Positions 1-7,677 of a stretch of DNA of 64,000 bases are shown piece by piece; the first letter of the stretch is position 1; each line of letters starts with the position of its first letter. The position numbers were made by a program, and so were the translations under genes. Location: NCBI RefSeq assembly GCF_900115675.1, contig NZ_FOXI01000001.1, positions 372,001 through 436,000 of the forward strand, given 5' to 3'. The notes under the pieces were generated by a model that saw only the letters and a program-made list of their open reading frames with translations, made no database searches and was not told the DNA's origin. The stretch is from Halolamina pelagica. GTDB lineage: Archaea; Halobacteriota; Halobacteria; Halobacteriales; Haloferacaceae.

Positions 1-1022
1 GCATCTGCCCCGAGCCGGGCTACCTCCCCGACGTACTGCAGCCCCTGATCGACGACCGCGACGAGTTCAAGCGCCAACTCAGCGCCGGCGAGGGCGACAC
101 CGAGGCGCTCGAAGGCGCGGCGTCGGCGATCAAGTGGATCCTCGTCTCCTGTTTCGGCTACCAGGGGTTCTCGAACGCGAAGTTCGGCCGGATCGAGTGC
201 CACGAGGCGATCAACGCGTTCGCCCGGGAGATCCTCCTCGACGCGAAGGCGACGCTCGAGCGCCACGGCTGGCGCGTCGTCCACGGGATCGTCGACTCGC
301 TGTGGGTGACGCCGATGCCCGACCGCGAGCAGACCGACCTCGACGCCGTCGCCGCCGAGATCACGGACGACGCCGGGATCAGGCTGGAGTACGAGGCGGC
401 CTACGACTGGATCGCGTTCTGCCCGCGCCGGAACGACGACGCCGGCGCGCTCACGCGCTACTTCGGGAAGCGGGCCGGCGAGCCCGTCGACGAGACGGTG
501 AGCTACAAGCGCCGCGGGATCGAGGCCCGACAGCGGTCGACGCCGCCGTTCATCGTCGACGCTCAACTGGCGCTGATCCGCGAGTTCGGCCGGACCCGCT
601 CGCCGGCGGCAGTCTGTGAGCGCCTCCGGACGTTCGTCGAGCGGCTGCAGGCCGGCGACGTGGACCCGTCGCGGTTGGCGATCACCAACCGCGTCTCGAA
701 GCGCCTCGAGGAGTACACCCAGTCGACGACCAACGTCGCCGCGCTGGAGCGGGCGGCCGACCGCGGCTTGGAGAAACAGCCCGGCCAGAACGTCGCGTAC
801 GTCGTCGTCGACGACGGGAAGAAGGGTCGGGCGCGGGTCGCACTCCCGTCCGAGGAGCCGGCGACGTACGACGCCGACTACTACCGGGATCGGCTCTGCC
901 GGGCCGCGGCGTCGGTGCTGGCGCCGGCCGGCGTCCGCCGCGAGGGGATCGAGGCGCAGTTGGCCGACCGGGTGGACGGCTCGCTCTCGGCGTTCGTCAC
1001 TGGGAAGGGTTCGGACGAGTGA
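1..1022 (+). CDS. family B DNA polymerase, C-terminal part (partial, PolB2-like)
   Basis: The reading frame is open from position 3 to the TGA at 1020-1022, giving 339 residues of the C-terminal half (palm and thumb) of a family B DNA polymerase. The motif B region reads K-WILVS-CFGY where active enzymes usually have K-x3-NS-x-YG. The motif C region reads HGIVDSLWV where the usual form is Y-x-DTDS. The second catalytic aspartate is kept and the first is replaced by isoleucine. This fits the archaeal PolB2-type branch, in which active-site motifs are known to be disrupted, better than the main replicative PolB. The N-terminal exonuclease and finger regions lie outside the window. Whether the enzyme polymerises DNA cannot be judged from this piece. 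The downstream UspA gene is convergent. Confidence 0.85.
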   Translation, partial: ICPEPGYLPDVLQPLIDDRDEFKRQLSAGEGDTEALEGAASAIKWILVSCFGYQGFSNAKFGRIECHEAINAFAREILLDAKATLERHGWRVVHGIVDSLWVTPMPDREQTDLDAVAAEITDDAGIRLEYEAAYDWIAFCPRRNDDAGALTRYFGKRAGEPVDETVSYKRRGIEARQRSTPPFIVDAQLALIREFGRTRSPAAVCERLRTFVERLQAGDVDPSRLAITNRVSKRLEEYTQSTTNVAALERAADRGLEKQPGQNVAYVVVDDGKKGRARVALPSEEPATYDADYYRDRLCRAAASVLAPAGVRREGIEAQLADRVDGSLSAFVTGKGSDE

Positions 1023-1026
1023 CTGT

Positions 1027-1461
1027 TCACACCTTCTCGACGCCCGCACCGCCGACGATCAGCGTCGGGATCTCGGTCAACCGAACCACTCGCTCCGTCG
1101 TGCTGCCGGCGGTAGCGATCCGCGAGAACCCGGTTCGGCCCTGTGTCCCCATCACGATCAGGTCGACCCCGTAGTCGGCGGCGGCATCGACGATCTCCTC
1201 GGCTGGCGTCCCCCGGCGGAGGTGACGCTCCAGGACGACGCCGCGCTCGTCGGCCATCGCGGCCACGGCGTCCAGCGCCCGCTCGCCGGCCGCCTCCTGC
1301 TTCTCGACCTCGAAGTCCCAGTGGCCGCTGGGGCCCGCCTCCTCGACGACGAACAGCGCGTCGACGGCCCCGCCGAACCGGTCGGCGAGATCCATCGCGT
1401 GTTCGGCGGCCAGCTGACCGTGGTCGCTCCCGTCGGTCGGAACGAGGATCCTCGCGTACAT
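1027..1461 (-). CDS. universal stress protein, UspA family
   Basis: A 144-residue single-domain UspA protein. The N-terminus ARILVPTDGSDH is the typical first strand and nucleotide-binding loop. Near the C-terminus GTQGRTGFSRIATAGST matches the ATP-binding pattern G-x2-G-x9/10-G-S/T. Such proteins are cytoplasmic, usually dimeric, and bind ATP or AMP; their role is stress tolerance, but the exact ligand and trigger are unknown here. The gene converges on the polymerase gene with 4 bases between the two stops. Length and motifs are normal for the family, and haloarchaea carry many paralogues, so no specific function is assigned. Confidence 0.92.
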   Translation of the reverse strand: MYARILVPTDGSDHGQLAAEHAMDLADRFGGAVDALFVVEEAGPSGHWDFEVEKQEAAGERALDAVAAMADERGVVLERHLRRGTPAEEIVDAAADYGVDLIVMGTQGRTGFSRIATAGSTTERVVRLTEIPTLIVGGAGVEKV

Positions 1462-1514
1462 ACCGTCTGCAGCGTGCTGAACGCGAATAAATCTCGGGGG
1501 CTGCCAGTCTCACC

Positions 1515-1526
1515 CGAACCGGTTCG
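1515..1526. promoter_or_regulatory. palindrome CGAACCGGTTCG upstream of DUF2249 gene
   Basis: Perfect CGAAC-N2-GTTCG palindrome whose centre is 44.5 nt before the ATG at 1565. It is followed by GGCACAAC, as at the mirror-image promoter of the gene starting at 2056. No good TATA box lies between site and start, which suggests activator dependence. Inferred regulator-binding site. Confidence 0.7.
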
Positions 1527-1564
1527 GCACAACGTTCCCCCCGTCTCTGGCCGTAACCCCGACC

Positions 1565-1837
1565 ATGTCGCCCGAACAGCAGCCCGAGATCGACGACCGG
1601 TTCGACGACGCGCCCGCCGCTCGCCCGCTCGCCCACCTGGACGCGCGGGACCTGCCCCCGCCCGAACCGCTCCGACGGACGCTCGAACGGCTCGCGGAAC
1701 TCGACGCCGACACCGCGCTCGTCCAGACGAACGACCGAGCGCCCCAGCACCTCTACCCGCGACTGGAGGAGCGCGGGTACGCCTACGAGACCGTCGAGAG
1801 CGACGACGCCGTCCTCACCGCGATCTGGGAGGCGTGA
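1565..1837 (+). CDS. DUF2249 domain protein
   Basis: A 90-residue acidic protein. Residues 25-90 form one DUF2249 domain: LDARDLPPPEP at the start, a central helix, TALVQTNDRAPQHLYPRLEERG, and a final strand ending in AIWEA. These small domains resemble the SirA/TusA fold and occur repeatedly in haloarchaeal denitrification regions; their biochemical role is not established. This is the first of three copies in this window (1565, 2056, 10352). It is convergent with the second, with 3 bases between the stops. The ATG at 1565 is chosen because a perfect palindrome is centred 44.5 nt upstream, the same spacing as at the related genes. Confidence 0.85.
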   Translation: MSPEQQPEIDDRFDDAPAARPLAHLDARDLPPPEPLRRTLERLAELDADTALVQTNDRAPQHLYPRLEERGYAYETVESDDAVLTAIWEA

Positions 1838-1840
1838 GGC

Positions 1841-2056
1841 TCAGGCGTGGTGGATCTCGACGCGCCACTCCTCCTCGGCGACCCGTTCGGTCTCGTGGTC
1901 GAACCCGCGCTGGTCGAGCACGGCGTACAGCGGTTCGGGCTCGAAGCTGTTGATCAACACGAGCGTCTCCGTCTCCGGCAGCGTCTCCAGTTCGTCGACG
2001 ATGCGGCCGAACGGCTCGCCGTCGACCTCGCGGACGTCGAGTGTCCTCTCGGGCAT
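1841..2056 (-). CDS. DUF2249 domain protein
   Basis: A 71-residue protein made only of a DUF2249 domain: TLDVREVDGEPFGRI, TLVLINSFEPEPLYAVLDQRGF, and a closing strand EEWRVEIHH. The open frame runs further upstream, but the ATG at 2056 is chosen because the homology begins there and a near-palindrome is centred about 45 nt before it. It lacks the roughly 20-residue N-terminal extension of its convergent neighbour. A role in nitrous-oxide respiration is inferred only from location and the shared promoter element. A sulfur- or metal-carrier role, by analogy with the TusA-like fold, is possible but untested. Confidence 0.85.
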   Translation of the reverse strand: MPERTLDVREVDGEPFGRIVDELETLPETETLVLINSFEPEPLYAVLDQRGFDHETERVAEEEWRVEIHHA

Positions 2057-2094
2057 GGCTTGACCCACGCAGTCCGCGGGGGTGGGGGTTGTGC

Positions 2095-2106
2095 CGAACA
2101 TGGTCG
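2095..2106. promoter_or_regulatory. near-palindrome CGAACATGGTCG upstream of minus-strand DUF2249 gene
   Basis: One mismatch from CGAAC-N2-GTTCG. Its centre lies about 45 nt from the start at 2056 on the minus strand. Read on that strand it is followed by GCACAACC, matching the promoter at 1515-1534. Confidence 0.55.
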
Positions 2107-2130
2107 ACACGAGGGCTGTTGGAAAAAGAA

Positions 2131-2142
2131 CGAACATGTTCG
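2131..2142. promoter_or_regulatory. palindrome CGAACATGTTCG upstream of the HTH_10 regulator
   Basis: Perfect CGAAC-N2-GTTCG palindrome centred 50 nt before the ATG at 2187. A TATA-like GTTATCC lies between, about 30 nt before the start. If the regulator binds this site it would control its own gene. Confidence 0.65.
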
Positions 2143-2186
2143 GGAACATCGTCTGGGTTATCCGTGTGCAACGCGAACGTAGAGCT

Positions 2187-2852
2187 ATGCCCGAAGCGAA
2201 ACTCACGCTCACGATCCCGGAGCGGACCTGGCCCGGCGAGATCTCCCGGACCCACGACGACGCGACGATCCGGATCCTGGCGGCGATGACCGAGACCGAC
2301 GCCGGGGTCGGGTTGGCGGAGATCGCCGCCCCCGACCCCCGGCAGGTTCTCGCCGACGTCCGCGCACACGACTCCGTCGACGACGTCGAGGTGCTCCAGT
2401 GTGGCGACGACGAGTGTCTCCTGCAGTTCCGAACCCACCTCCCGCTGTTGTTGCTGGCCGCCCGTGACTCGGGGCTCCCGCTGGAGATGCCGTTCGAGAT
2501 CCGCGACGGCGACGCGACGTGGACGCTGACCGCCGCCCAGGACGCCATCTCGGAGCTGGGCGACCAGCTCTCGGCGCTGGGGATCGCCTACACCGTCGAC
2601 TACCTCCAGCAGGAGGTCGCCGGCTCGGAGGAGCTGTTGACCGACCGCCAGCGCGCCATCGTCCGCGCGGCGATCGAGCGCGGCTACTACGACACGCCCC
2701 GGGAGTGCTCGCTGACCGAACTGGCCGACGCCGTCGGGCTCGCGAAGTCGACGGCGAGCGAGACGCTCCACCGCGCCGAGGAGCGCGTGATGAAGGAGTT
2801 CGCCGCCGCGGCCCTGGAGGAGCCGGAGCCACAGGCCGTCATCGAGCGGTAG
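2187..2852 (+). CDS. Bat-type HTH_10 transcriptional regulator
   Basis: A 221-residue regulator. Residues 1-150 resemble the Bat-type sensor region found in bacterio-opsin-activator-like proteins. Residues 160-215 form the HTH_10 DNA-binding domain: LTDRQRAIVRAAIERGYY, then a predicted helix-turn-helix LTELADAVGLAKSTASETLH. The frame extends 35 codons upstream, but the ATG at 2187 fits a leaderless transcript from the TATA-like element near 2157. The N-terminal half has CGDDEC rather than an obvious four-cysteine oxygen-sensing motif, so it is not clearly NarO. It is the closest regulator to the palindrome-controlled genes and to halocyanin-nosZ, and is the leading candidate for the local activator. 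That link is inference. Confidence 0.82.
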   Translation: MPEAKLTLTIPERTWPGEISRTHDDATIRILAAMTETDAGVGLAEIAAPDPRQVLADVRAHDSVDDVEVLQCGDDECLLQFRTHLPLLLLAARDSGLPLEMPFEIRDGDATWTLTAAQDAISELGDQLSALGIAYTVDYLQQEVAGSEELLTDRQRAIVRAAIERGYYDTPRECSLTELADAVGLAKSTASETLHRAEERVMKEFAAAALEEPEPQAVIER

Positions 2853-2915
2853 GCACGGGACCGACCGCGACGGTCGACCGCGCGTGAGCCGACCGCCGCT
2901 GGGGTTGGCACGGAT

Positions 2916-2927
2916 CGAACCCGTTCG
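2916..2927. promoter_or_regulatory. palindrome CGAACCCGTTCG, distal site upstream of halocyanin gene
   Basis: Perfect CGAAC-N2-GTTCG palindrome in the 235-nt gap between the regulator gene and the halocyanin gene, 89 nt upstream of a second copy at 3005. The pairing resembles the tandem sites at 10264 and 10301. Confidence 0.55.
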
Positions 2928-2941
2928 CGGCGTTCTTTTCT

Positions 2942-2953
2942 GGATAGCTATCC
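2942..2953. promoter_or_regulatory. 12-nt perfect palindrome GGATAGCTATCC
   Basis: A second, unrelated palindrome lies between the two CGAAC-N2-GTTCG sites in the halocyanin-nosZ promoter region. It could be a separate operator; no family is recognised. Confidence 0.35.
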
Positions 2954-3004
2954 CCGACAGAATAGTCGCCGCGTTCGCACCGGTTCAACGGATAAACCCC
3001 TGCC

Positions 3005-3016
3005 CGAACGCGTTCG
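3005..3016. promoter_or_regulatory. palindrome CGAACGCGTTCG, proximal site upstream of halocyanin-nosZ
   Basis: Perfect palindrome centred 77 nt before the halocyanin ATG at 3088. A TATA-like TCTGATAC at 3022-3029 would put the transcript start near 3055. The site would then sit about 45 nt upstream of that start, as at the leaderless genes. Confidence 0.6.
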
Positions 3017-3087
3017 TGAGTTCTGATACCGTGGGAACTCGCTGGACGGTTCTAGTAGTGGACTCCCGAACGAGGGTCTGTAGGAGC

Positions 3088-3573
3088 ATGACTGACGACA
3101 TTTCGCGACGACGGTTCGCTGTCGCGCTGGCGTCGACGGGCATCGGCATCGGACTCGCCGGCTGTGGCGGGGGCGGCGGGTCGACCGACTCCCCCACCGA
3201 CACGGCGACGCCGACCGAATCCGGCGGCGGCGGTGACGGCTTCGAACAGACGAACACGGTGGACATGACCGACGAGCTGACGTTCGAACCCAAGCAGATC
3301 GAGGTGGAGGCCGGGACGACGGTCACCTGGGAGAACGTCGGCTCCATCGGGCACTCGGCGACGGCGTACGAGGACGAGATCCCCGACGGCGCCGAGTACT
3401 TCGCCTCGGGTGGCTTCGACAGCGAGCAGGCCGCCGTCGACGCCTACCCCGACGAGGGGAACGTCACCGAGGGCGGCACGTACGAACACACGTTCGAGAC
3501 GACCGGCGAGTACGAGTACTACTGCATCCCCCACGAGATGAACGGGATGGTCGGCACTGTACGGGTGGTCTGA
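3088..3573 (+). CDS. halocyanin-like blue copper lipoprotein
   Basis: A 161-residue type I copper protein, probably anchored outside the cytoplasmic membrane. The twin-arginine motif is at residues 7-9 (SRRRFAV). The lipobox LAGC puts the lipidated cysteine at residue 26, followed by a Gly/Ser/Thr-rich linker to about 52. The cupredoxin domain covers 55-161. The copper ligands appear to be His89 (GHSAT), Cys146, His149, and Met154 in the pattern C-x2-H-x4-M. Halocyanins carry electrons from membrane complexes to terminal reductases. With nosZ starting one base after the stop, this protein is the likely direct electron donor to nitrous-oxide reductase. The frame extends upstream to 2884, but the ATG at 3088 gives a proper Tat signal. 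Confidence 0.92.
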   Translation: MTDDISRRRFAVALASTGIGIGLAGCGGGGGSTDSPTDTATPTESGGGGDGFEQTNTVDMTDELTFEPKQIEVEAGTTVTWENVGSIGHSATAYEDEIPDGAEYFASGGFDSEQAAVDAYPDEGNVTEGGTYEHTFETTGEYEYYCIPHEMNGMVGTVRVV

Positions 3574-3574
3574 G

Positions 3575-5572
3575 ATGAGTACCAACACTGACACCGACGA
3601 GGAGGAGCGCACCGAGCGGAAAGATTCCGAGGAGCTGTTCGCGGAGCACGAGGCACAGCTGAACGAACTGCTCGCGGACGTGGAGGGACCCGACGCGCCC
3701 GAGGCGGAGTCGACGCTCCCCTCGCTGGGCGACGGCGTGACCCGCCGGGACGTGATGAAGGCGGGCGCGGCCGTCGGCGCCGTCGGCGGCCTCGCGGGCT
3801 GTGCGGGCCTGGGCAACAACACGGCCACCGAGTCGAACAGCGGCGGCGACGTGCCCGACCACAAGGTGCCGCCGGGCGAGCACGACGAGTACTACGGCTT
3901 CTGGTCGGGCGGCCACGCGGGCGACATCCGGGTGTACGGCATCCCGTCGATGCGCCAGCTCACCCGGATCCCGGTGTTCAACCGCGAGTCCGCGAAGGGG
4001 TACGGCCACGACGACCGCACCACCGAGATGCTCGAGGAGGCCGGCGACTACACGTGGGGTGACTCCCACCACCCGAGCCTCTCGGAGACCGACGGGAAGT
4101 ACGACGGGGAGTACATCTTCGTCAACGACAAGGCCAACGGCCGGGTCGCCCGGGTGAACCTCACCTACTTCGAGACCGACGCGATCGTCGACATCCCGAA
4201 CGTCCAGTCGGTCCACGGCTGCTGTATCCAGAGCCCGGACACCGGCTACGTGTTCGCGAACAGCGAGTTCCGGACGCCGATGCCCAACGACGGGCGGGAC
4301 GTGAACGAACCCGAGGAGTACGTCTCGGTGTTCAGCGCGCTCGATCCCGAGAGCATGGACGTGCTCTGGCAGGTCGAGGTCGACGGCCAACTCGACATCG
4401 TCGACTCCGACAAGGACGGCCGTTGGGTGCTCTCCTCCTCCTACAACGACGAGGAGGGCGTCGAGGTCGAGGAGATGACCAAGGACGACCGGGACGACGT
4501 GAAGGCGTTCGACGTGCCCGCGATCCAGGAGCTCGTCGACGCCGGCGAGTACGAGGAGGTCAACGGCGTCCCCGTCGTCGACGGGACGAAGGAGAGCCCG
4601 CACAACGAGGGCGACGACCCCATCGTGCGGTACATCCCGACGCCGAAGTCGCCCCACTGCGTCGAGGTGACGCCGGACGGCAAGTACGGGATGGTCGCCG
4701 GGAAGCTCTCACCGACCGTCTCCATCATCGACATCGAGAAGCTGGCCACCGCCGACGACCCGGCCGACACCATCGTCGGCCAGCCGAAGGTCGGCCTCGG
4801 GCCGCTGCACACGACCTACGACGACCGCGGGCACGCCTACACCTCCCTGTTCATCGACTCCCAGGTCGTGAAGTGGGACATCGAGGAGGCCGTCAACGCC
4901 GAGAAGGGCTCCGAGGAGCCGATCCTCGGCAAGATCGACGTGCACTACAACCCCGGCCACATCCAGGCGGTTCAGGCGATGTCGACCGAGCCGGAGGGCA
5001 ACTGGCTGGTCGCGCTCAACAAGCTCTCGAAGGACCGCTTCCTCCCGGTCGGGCCGATCTACCCCGACAACGACCAGCTCATCTACATCGGGAACGACAA
5101 GGACGACGAGACCGGCGGGATGGAACTGGTCGCGGACCACCCGGTGTACCCCGAACCCCACGACGCGATCTTCGCCCACAAGGACAAGATCGAGCCCGCG
5201 ACGACGTGGGATCCGGAGGACTACGACGAGGAGTTCGTCAGCGAGGAGGACTCCCGGGTCGAGCGCGTCGACGACTCCACCGTCGAGGTGTACGCCTCTG
5301 TCAAGCGTAGCGAGTACGGCCTGCGTGACTTCACCGTCCAAGAGGGCGACGAGGTCACCCTGACCGCGACCAACATCGAGGGGACACAGGACATCGTCCA
5401 CGGGCTCGCGATCCCCGAACACGACGTGAACCTCGCGCTGGCGCCCCAGGACACGCGACAGGTGACGTTCACCGCCGACGAGCCCGGGGTGTACTGGATC
5501 TACTGTACGTACTTCTGCAGCGCGCTCCACCTGGAGATGCGCTCGCGAATGATCGTGGAACCGTCCGAGTAG
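3575..5572 (+). CDS. nosZ: nitrous-oxide reductase
   Basis: A 665-residue copper enzyme that reduces N2O to N2 outside the cytoplasm. A long acidic N-region precedes the twin-arginine signal TRRDVMKAG at residues 56-64. A lipobox-like LAGC follows with Cys76. Residues 90-540 form the seven-bladed propeller, with histidine motifs expected for the CuZ cluster (DSHHPS, PHCVEV, HTTYD, GHIQAVQ, EPHDA). The C-terminal cupredoxin domain carries the CuA site C-TYF-C-SAL-H-LE-M (Cys644, Cys648, His652, Met655). The gene lies one base after the halocyanin stop and 4 nt before the next gene, so it belongs to one operon with them. No nosR or nosL is visible nearby. Confidence 0.97.
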   Translation: MSTNTDTDEEERTERKDSEELFAEHEAQLNELLADVEGPDAPEAESTLPSLGDGVTRRDVMKAGAAVGAVGGLAGCAGLGNNTATESNSGGDVPDHKVPPGEHDEYYGFWSGGHAGDIRVYGIPSMRQLTRIPVFNRESAKGYGHDDRTTEMLEEAGDYTWGDSHHPSLSETDGKYDGEYIFVNDKANGRVARVNLTYFETDAIVDIPNVQSVHGCCIQSPDTGYVFANSEFRTPMPNDGRDVNEPEEYVSVFSALDPESMDVLWQVEVDGQLDIVDSDKDGRWVLSSSYNDEEGVEVEEMTKDDRDDVKAFDVPAIQELVDAGEYEEVNGVPVVDGTKESPHNEGDDPIVRYIPTPKSPHCVEVTPDGKYGMVAGKLSPTVSIIDIEKLATADDPADTIVGQPKVGLGPLHTTYDDRGHAYTSLFIDSQVVKWDIEEAVNAEKGSEEPILGKIDVHYNPGHIQAVQAMSTEPEGNWLVALNKLSKDRFLPVGPIYPDNDQLIYIGNDKDDETGGMELVADHPVYPEPHDAIFAHKDKIEPATTWDPEDYDEEFVSEEDSRVERVDDSTVEVYASVKRSEYGLRDFTVQEGDEVTLTATNIEGTQDIVHGLAIPEHDVNLALAPQDTRQVTFTADEPGVYWIYCTYFCSALHLEMRSRMIVEPSE

Positions 5573-5576
5573 GACC

Positions 5577-6287
5577 ATGGAACGCCCGCAATGGAGCCAG
5601 TTCGGCGAGATCAGGCGGCTGCTGCCGCTGCTAGCGGCGGCGCTGCTCGTGGTCGCGCTGTTCTTCCCGATGTGGCACATTCGGATGGACGCGGTCCAGT
5701 ACCCCAGCGAGACGCTGACGCTCGGGCTCTACGCCTACCCGCGGATCAGCGGTGACTACGTGGAGATCGCCCGCCTGAACCACTACATCGGGTTCTACTA
5801 CCCGGACCCGGTGTTCTGGCCGCCGAACTACGAGCCCCACCCCGACGCGATCGACGTGCCGGAGTGGTCGTTCGGGCCGCTGGCGTTCGTCGGCGTGGCG
5901 GCGACCAGCCTGTTCGTGGCGGTCGCGCCGACGGCGCGGAAGCTCCGTCGCGGGCTCACGGCGCAACTGGTCGGCTCCGTACTGGTGTTCACTGTCCTGC
6001 TCGCCGACATCCAGTACCGGCTTTACCAGGCGGGCCACACGCTCGATCCCGACGCGCCAGTGATGGGCGTCGACCCGTTCACGCCGCCGCTGTGGGGGAA
6101 GTACGCGGTGGCGAACATCACCAGCTACTCCCGGTTCGGCGTCGGCGCCTACCTGACCGTGGCGGCTATCGGCCTGCTGCTGGTCGCGTGGGCGGCCCGG
6201 GACTCCACGGCGACGGTGGACGAACTGCCCCGGATCGTCCGGGGGCTCCCGACCGACTCCGGGACCGAATCGGGCGGGGGGAGGTGA
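5577..6287 (+). CDS. membrane protein of the nos operon, unknown function
   Basis: A 236-residue protein with four predicted membrane segments: about residues 14-32, 96-117, 125-147, and 184-204. A roughly 65-residue loop between the first two contains aromatic-rich stretches (YIGFYYPDPVFWPPNYEPHP). There are no cysteine clusters, so a ferredoxin or NosR-like redox domain is excluded. The gene sits 4 nt after nosZ and 7 nt before nosD, so it is almost certainly co-transcribed. It could anchor NosZ or halocyanin, pass electrons, or help copper insertion. I do not recognise a characterised family. Confidence 0.85.
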   Translation: MERPQWSQFGEIRRLLPLLAAALLVVALFFPMWHIRMDAVQYPSETLTLGLYAYPRISGDYVEIARLNHYIGFYYPDPVFWPPNYEPHPDAIDVPEWSFGPLAFVGVAATSLFVAVAPTARKLRRGLTAQLVGSVLVFTVLLADIQYRLYQAGHTLDPDAPVMGVDPFTPPLWGKYAVANITSYSRFGVGAYLTVAAIGLLLVAWAARDSTATVDELPRIVRGLPTDSGTESGGGR

Positions 6288-6294
6288 ACCGCTG

Positions 6295-7677
6295 ATGGAC
6301 GACGCCGGACTCGAACGCGGGTTCGTCGCGCTCGTGGTCGTCGTGGCGGCCGCGCTCGTGGGGGTGACGTTCGCCCCCACGTCGGCGGCGACGCCGACGC
6401 CCGCAGCCGACGCGGAGCGCCCCGACGACTTCGCGTTCGACCCCGTGACCGAGTCCGGCGTCGCCACCGTCGGCGACGAGTCGTTCGACTCCGTCCAGCG
6501 CGCCGTCGACGCCGCCGAGCCGGGCGAGACGGTGCTCCTTCGCGGCCGGTTCGACGAGCGCGTCGTCGTGAACACCACGGGGGTGACCGTCACGACCGCA
6601 CCCGACGCGCGGGCCGTGATCGACGGCGGGCAGGAGGGCGACGTGGTCACTGTCGAGGCTCCGAACGTCACCGTCCGGGGGGTCTGGATCCGCAACGCCG
6701 GGATGGACACCTCGACCAACGACGCCGGGGTCTGGGTCGACGCGCCGAACGTCACCGTCGCCGACAGTCGGCTGACGCGGATCACCTTCGGCGTCTGGGT
6801 CGACGGCGTCGACGACGCCCGCCTGCGGAACAACACCATCGTCGGCCGGGAGAACGTCACGCCGCGGTCCTACCGGGGTAACGGCATCCAGCTCTGGAAG
6901 ACCGCCGGGACGCTGGTGGAGGACAACCGCATCACCGACGCCCGGGACGGCATCTACTACTCCTGGGCGTCGAACGTGACCGCCCGCGGGAACGCGCTGT
7001 GGGACCTGCGTTACGGCGTCCACTACATGTACTCCGACAGCTCGCGGCTGGCGAACAACACCGCCGTCGACAACGACGTGGGCTTCGCCCTGATGCTCTC
7101 GGAGGACATCGCGGTCGTGAACAACACCGCCGCGAACAACACCGGCACCAGCGGCCACGGGATCCTGCTCAAGCGTATCGACTACTCGACGGTTCGCGGG
7201 AACGAGTTCGTCGGCAACAAACGCGGGATCTACTCGCTGAACTCCGCGGACAACGAGATCGTCGACAACCTCGTGCTCGGCAACCGGATCGGCTTCCACC
7301 TGACCGCCGGCACCCACGGCGAGCGCGTCGTCGGCAACAGCTTCGTCGGCAACGCCCGCCACGTCCAGGCGGTCACCAGCGACACGCACGTCTGGAACGA
7401 CTCCGACCGCGGGAACTACTGGAGCGGCGGCGGCGCCGCCGACCTGGACGACGACGGCGTGAGCGAACTCCGCTACCGCCCCGCGGGGCTGGTCGAGAAG
7501 CTGGTCCGCGAGAACCCGACTGCCGCGGTGTTCACGAACAGCCCGGCGTTCCGCGCGCTGCGGCGGGCCGAACGGACGCTCCCGATCGTCGACGCGCCGG
7601 GGGTCGTCGACTACCACCCGCTCGAACGCTCGCCACACGACTGGAGGGACCACTATGCACGCGATAGCGACGACTGA
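6295..7677 (+). CDS. nosD: NosD, copper-site maturation protein for nitrous-oxide reductase
   Basis: A 460-residue secreted or membrane-anchored protein. An N-terminal hydrophobic segment (residues 9-30) is followed by a right-handed parallel beta-helix of about 300 residues. The helix is made of NosD/CASH-type repeats rich in N-N-T and G-I motifs (LRNNTIVG, ARGNALWD, VVNNTAANNTG, VRGNEFVGN). NosD works with the NosFY ABC transporter to supply sulfur or copper for the CuZ cluster of NosZ. The C-terminus ends in a charged tail that overlaps the start of nosF by 23 nt, indicating translational coupling. Length matches known NosD proteins. Confidence 0.93.
   Translation: MDDAGLERGFVALVVVVAAALVGVTFAPTSAATPTPAADAERPDDFAFDPVTESGVATVGDESFDSVQRAVDAAEPGETVLLRGRFDERVVVNTTGVTVTTAPDARAVIDGGQEGDVVTVEAPNVTVRGVWIRNAGMDTSTNDAGVWVDAPNVTVADSRLTRITFGVWVDGVDDARLRNNTIVGRENVTPRSYRGNGIQLWKTAGTLVEDNRITDARDGIYYSWASNVTARGNALWDLRYGVHYMYSDSSRLANNTAVDNDVGFALMLSEDIAVVNNTAANNTGTSGHGILLKRIDYSTVRGNEFVGNKRGIYSLNSADNEIVDNLVLGNRIGFHLTAGTHGERVVGNSFVGNARHVQAVTSDTHVWNDSDRGNYWSGGGAADLDDDGVSELRYRPAGLVEKLVRENPTAAVFTNSPAFRALRRAERTLPIVDAPGVVDYHPLERSPHDWRDHYARDSDD

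Noticed and set aside
1131-1141. GAACCCGGTTC palindrome in the uspA gene
   Set aside because: It is inside the uspA coding region and lacks the full CGAAC/GTTCG arms.
6312-6325. CGAAC-N4-GTTCG at the start of nosD
   Set aside because: It lies inside coding sequence, has a 4-nt spacer, and is not at the regulon spacing, so it is probably chance.
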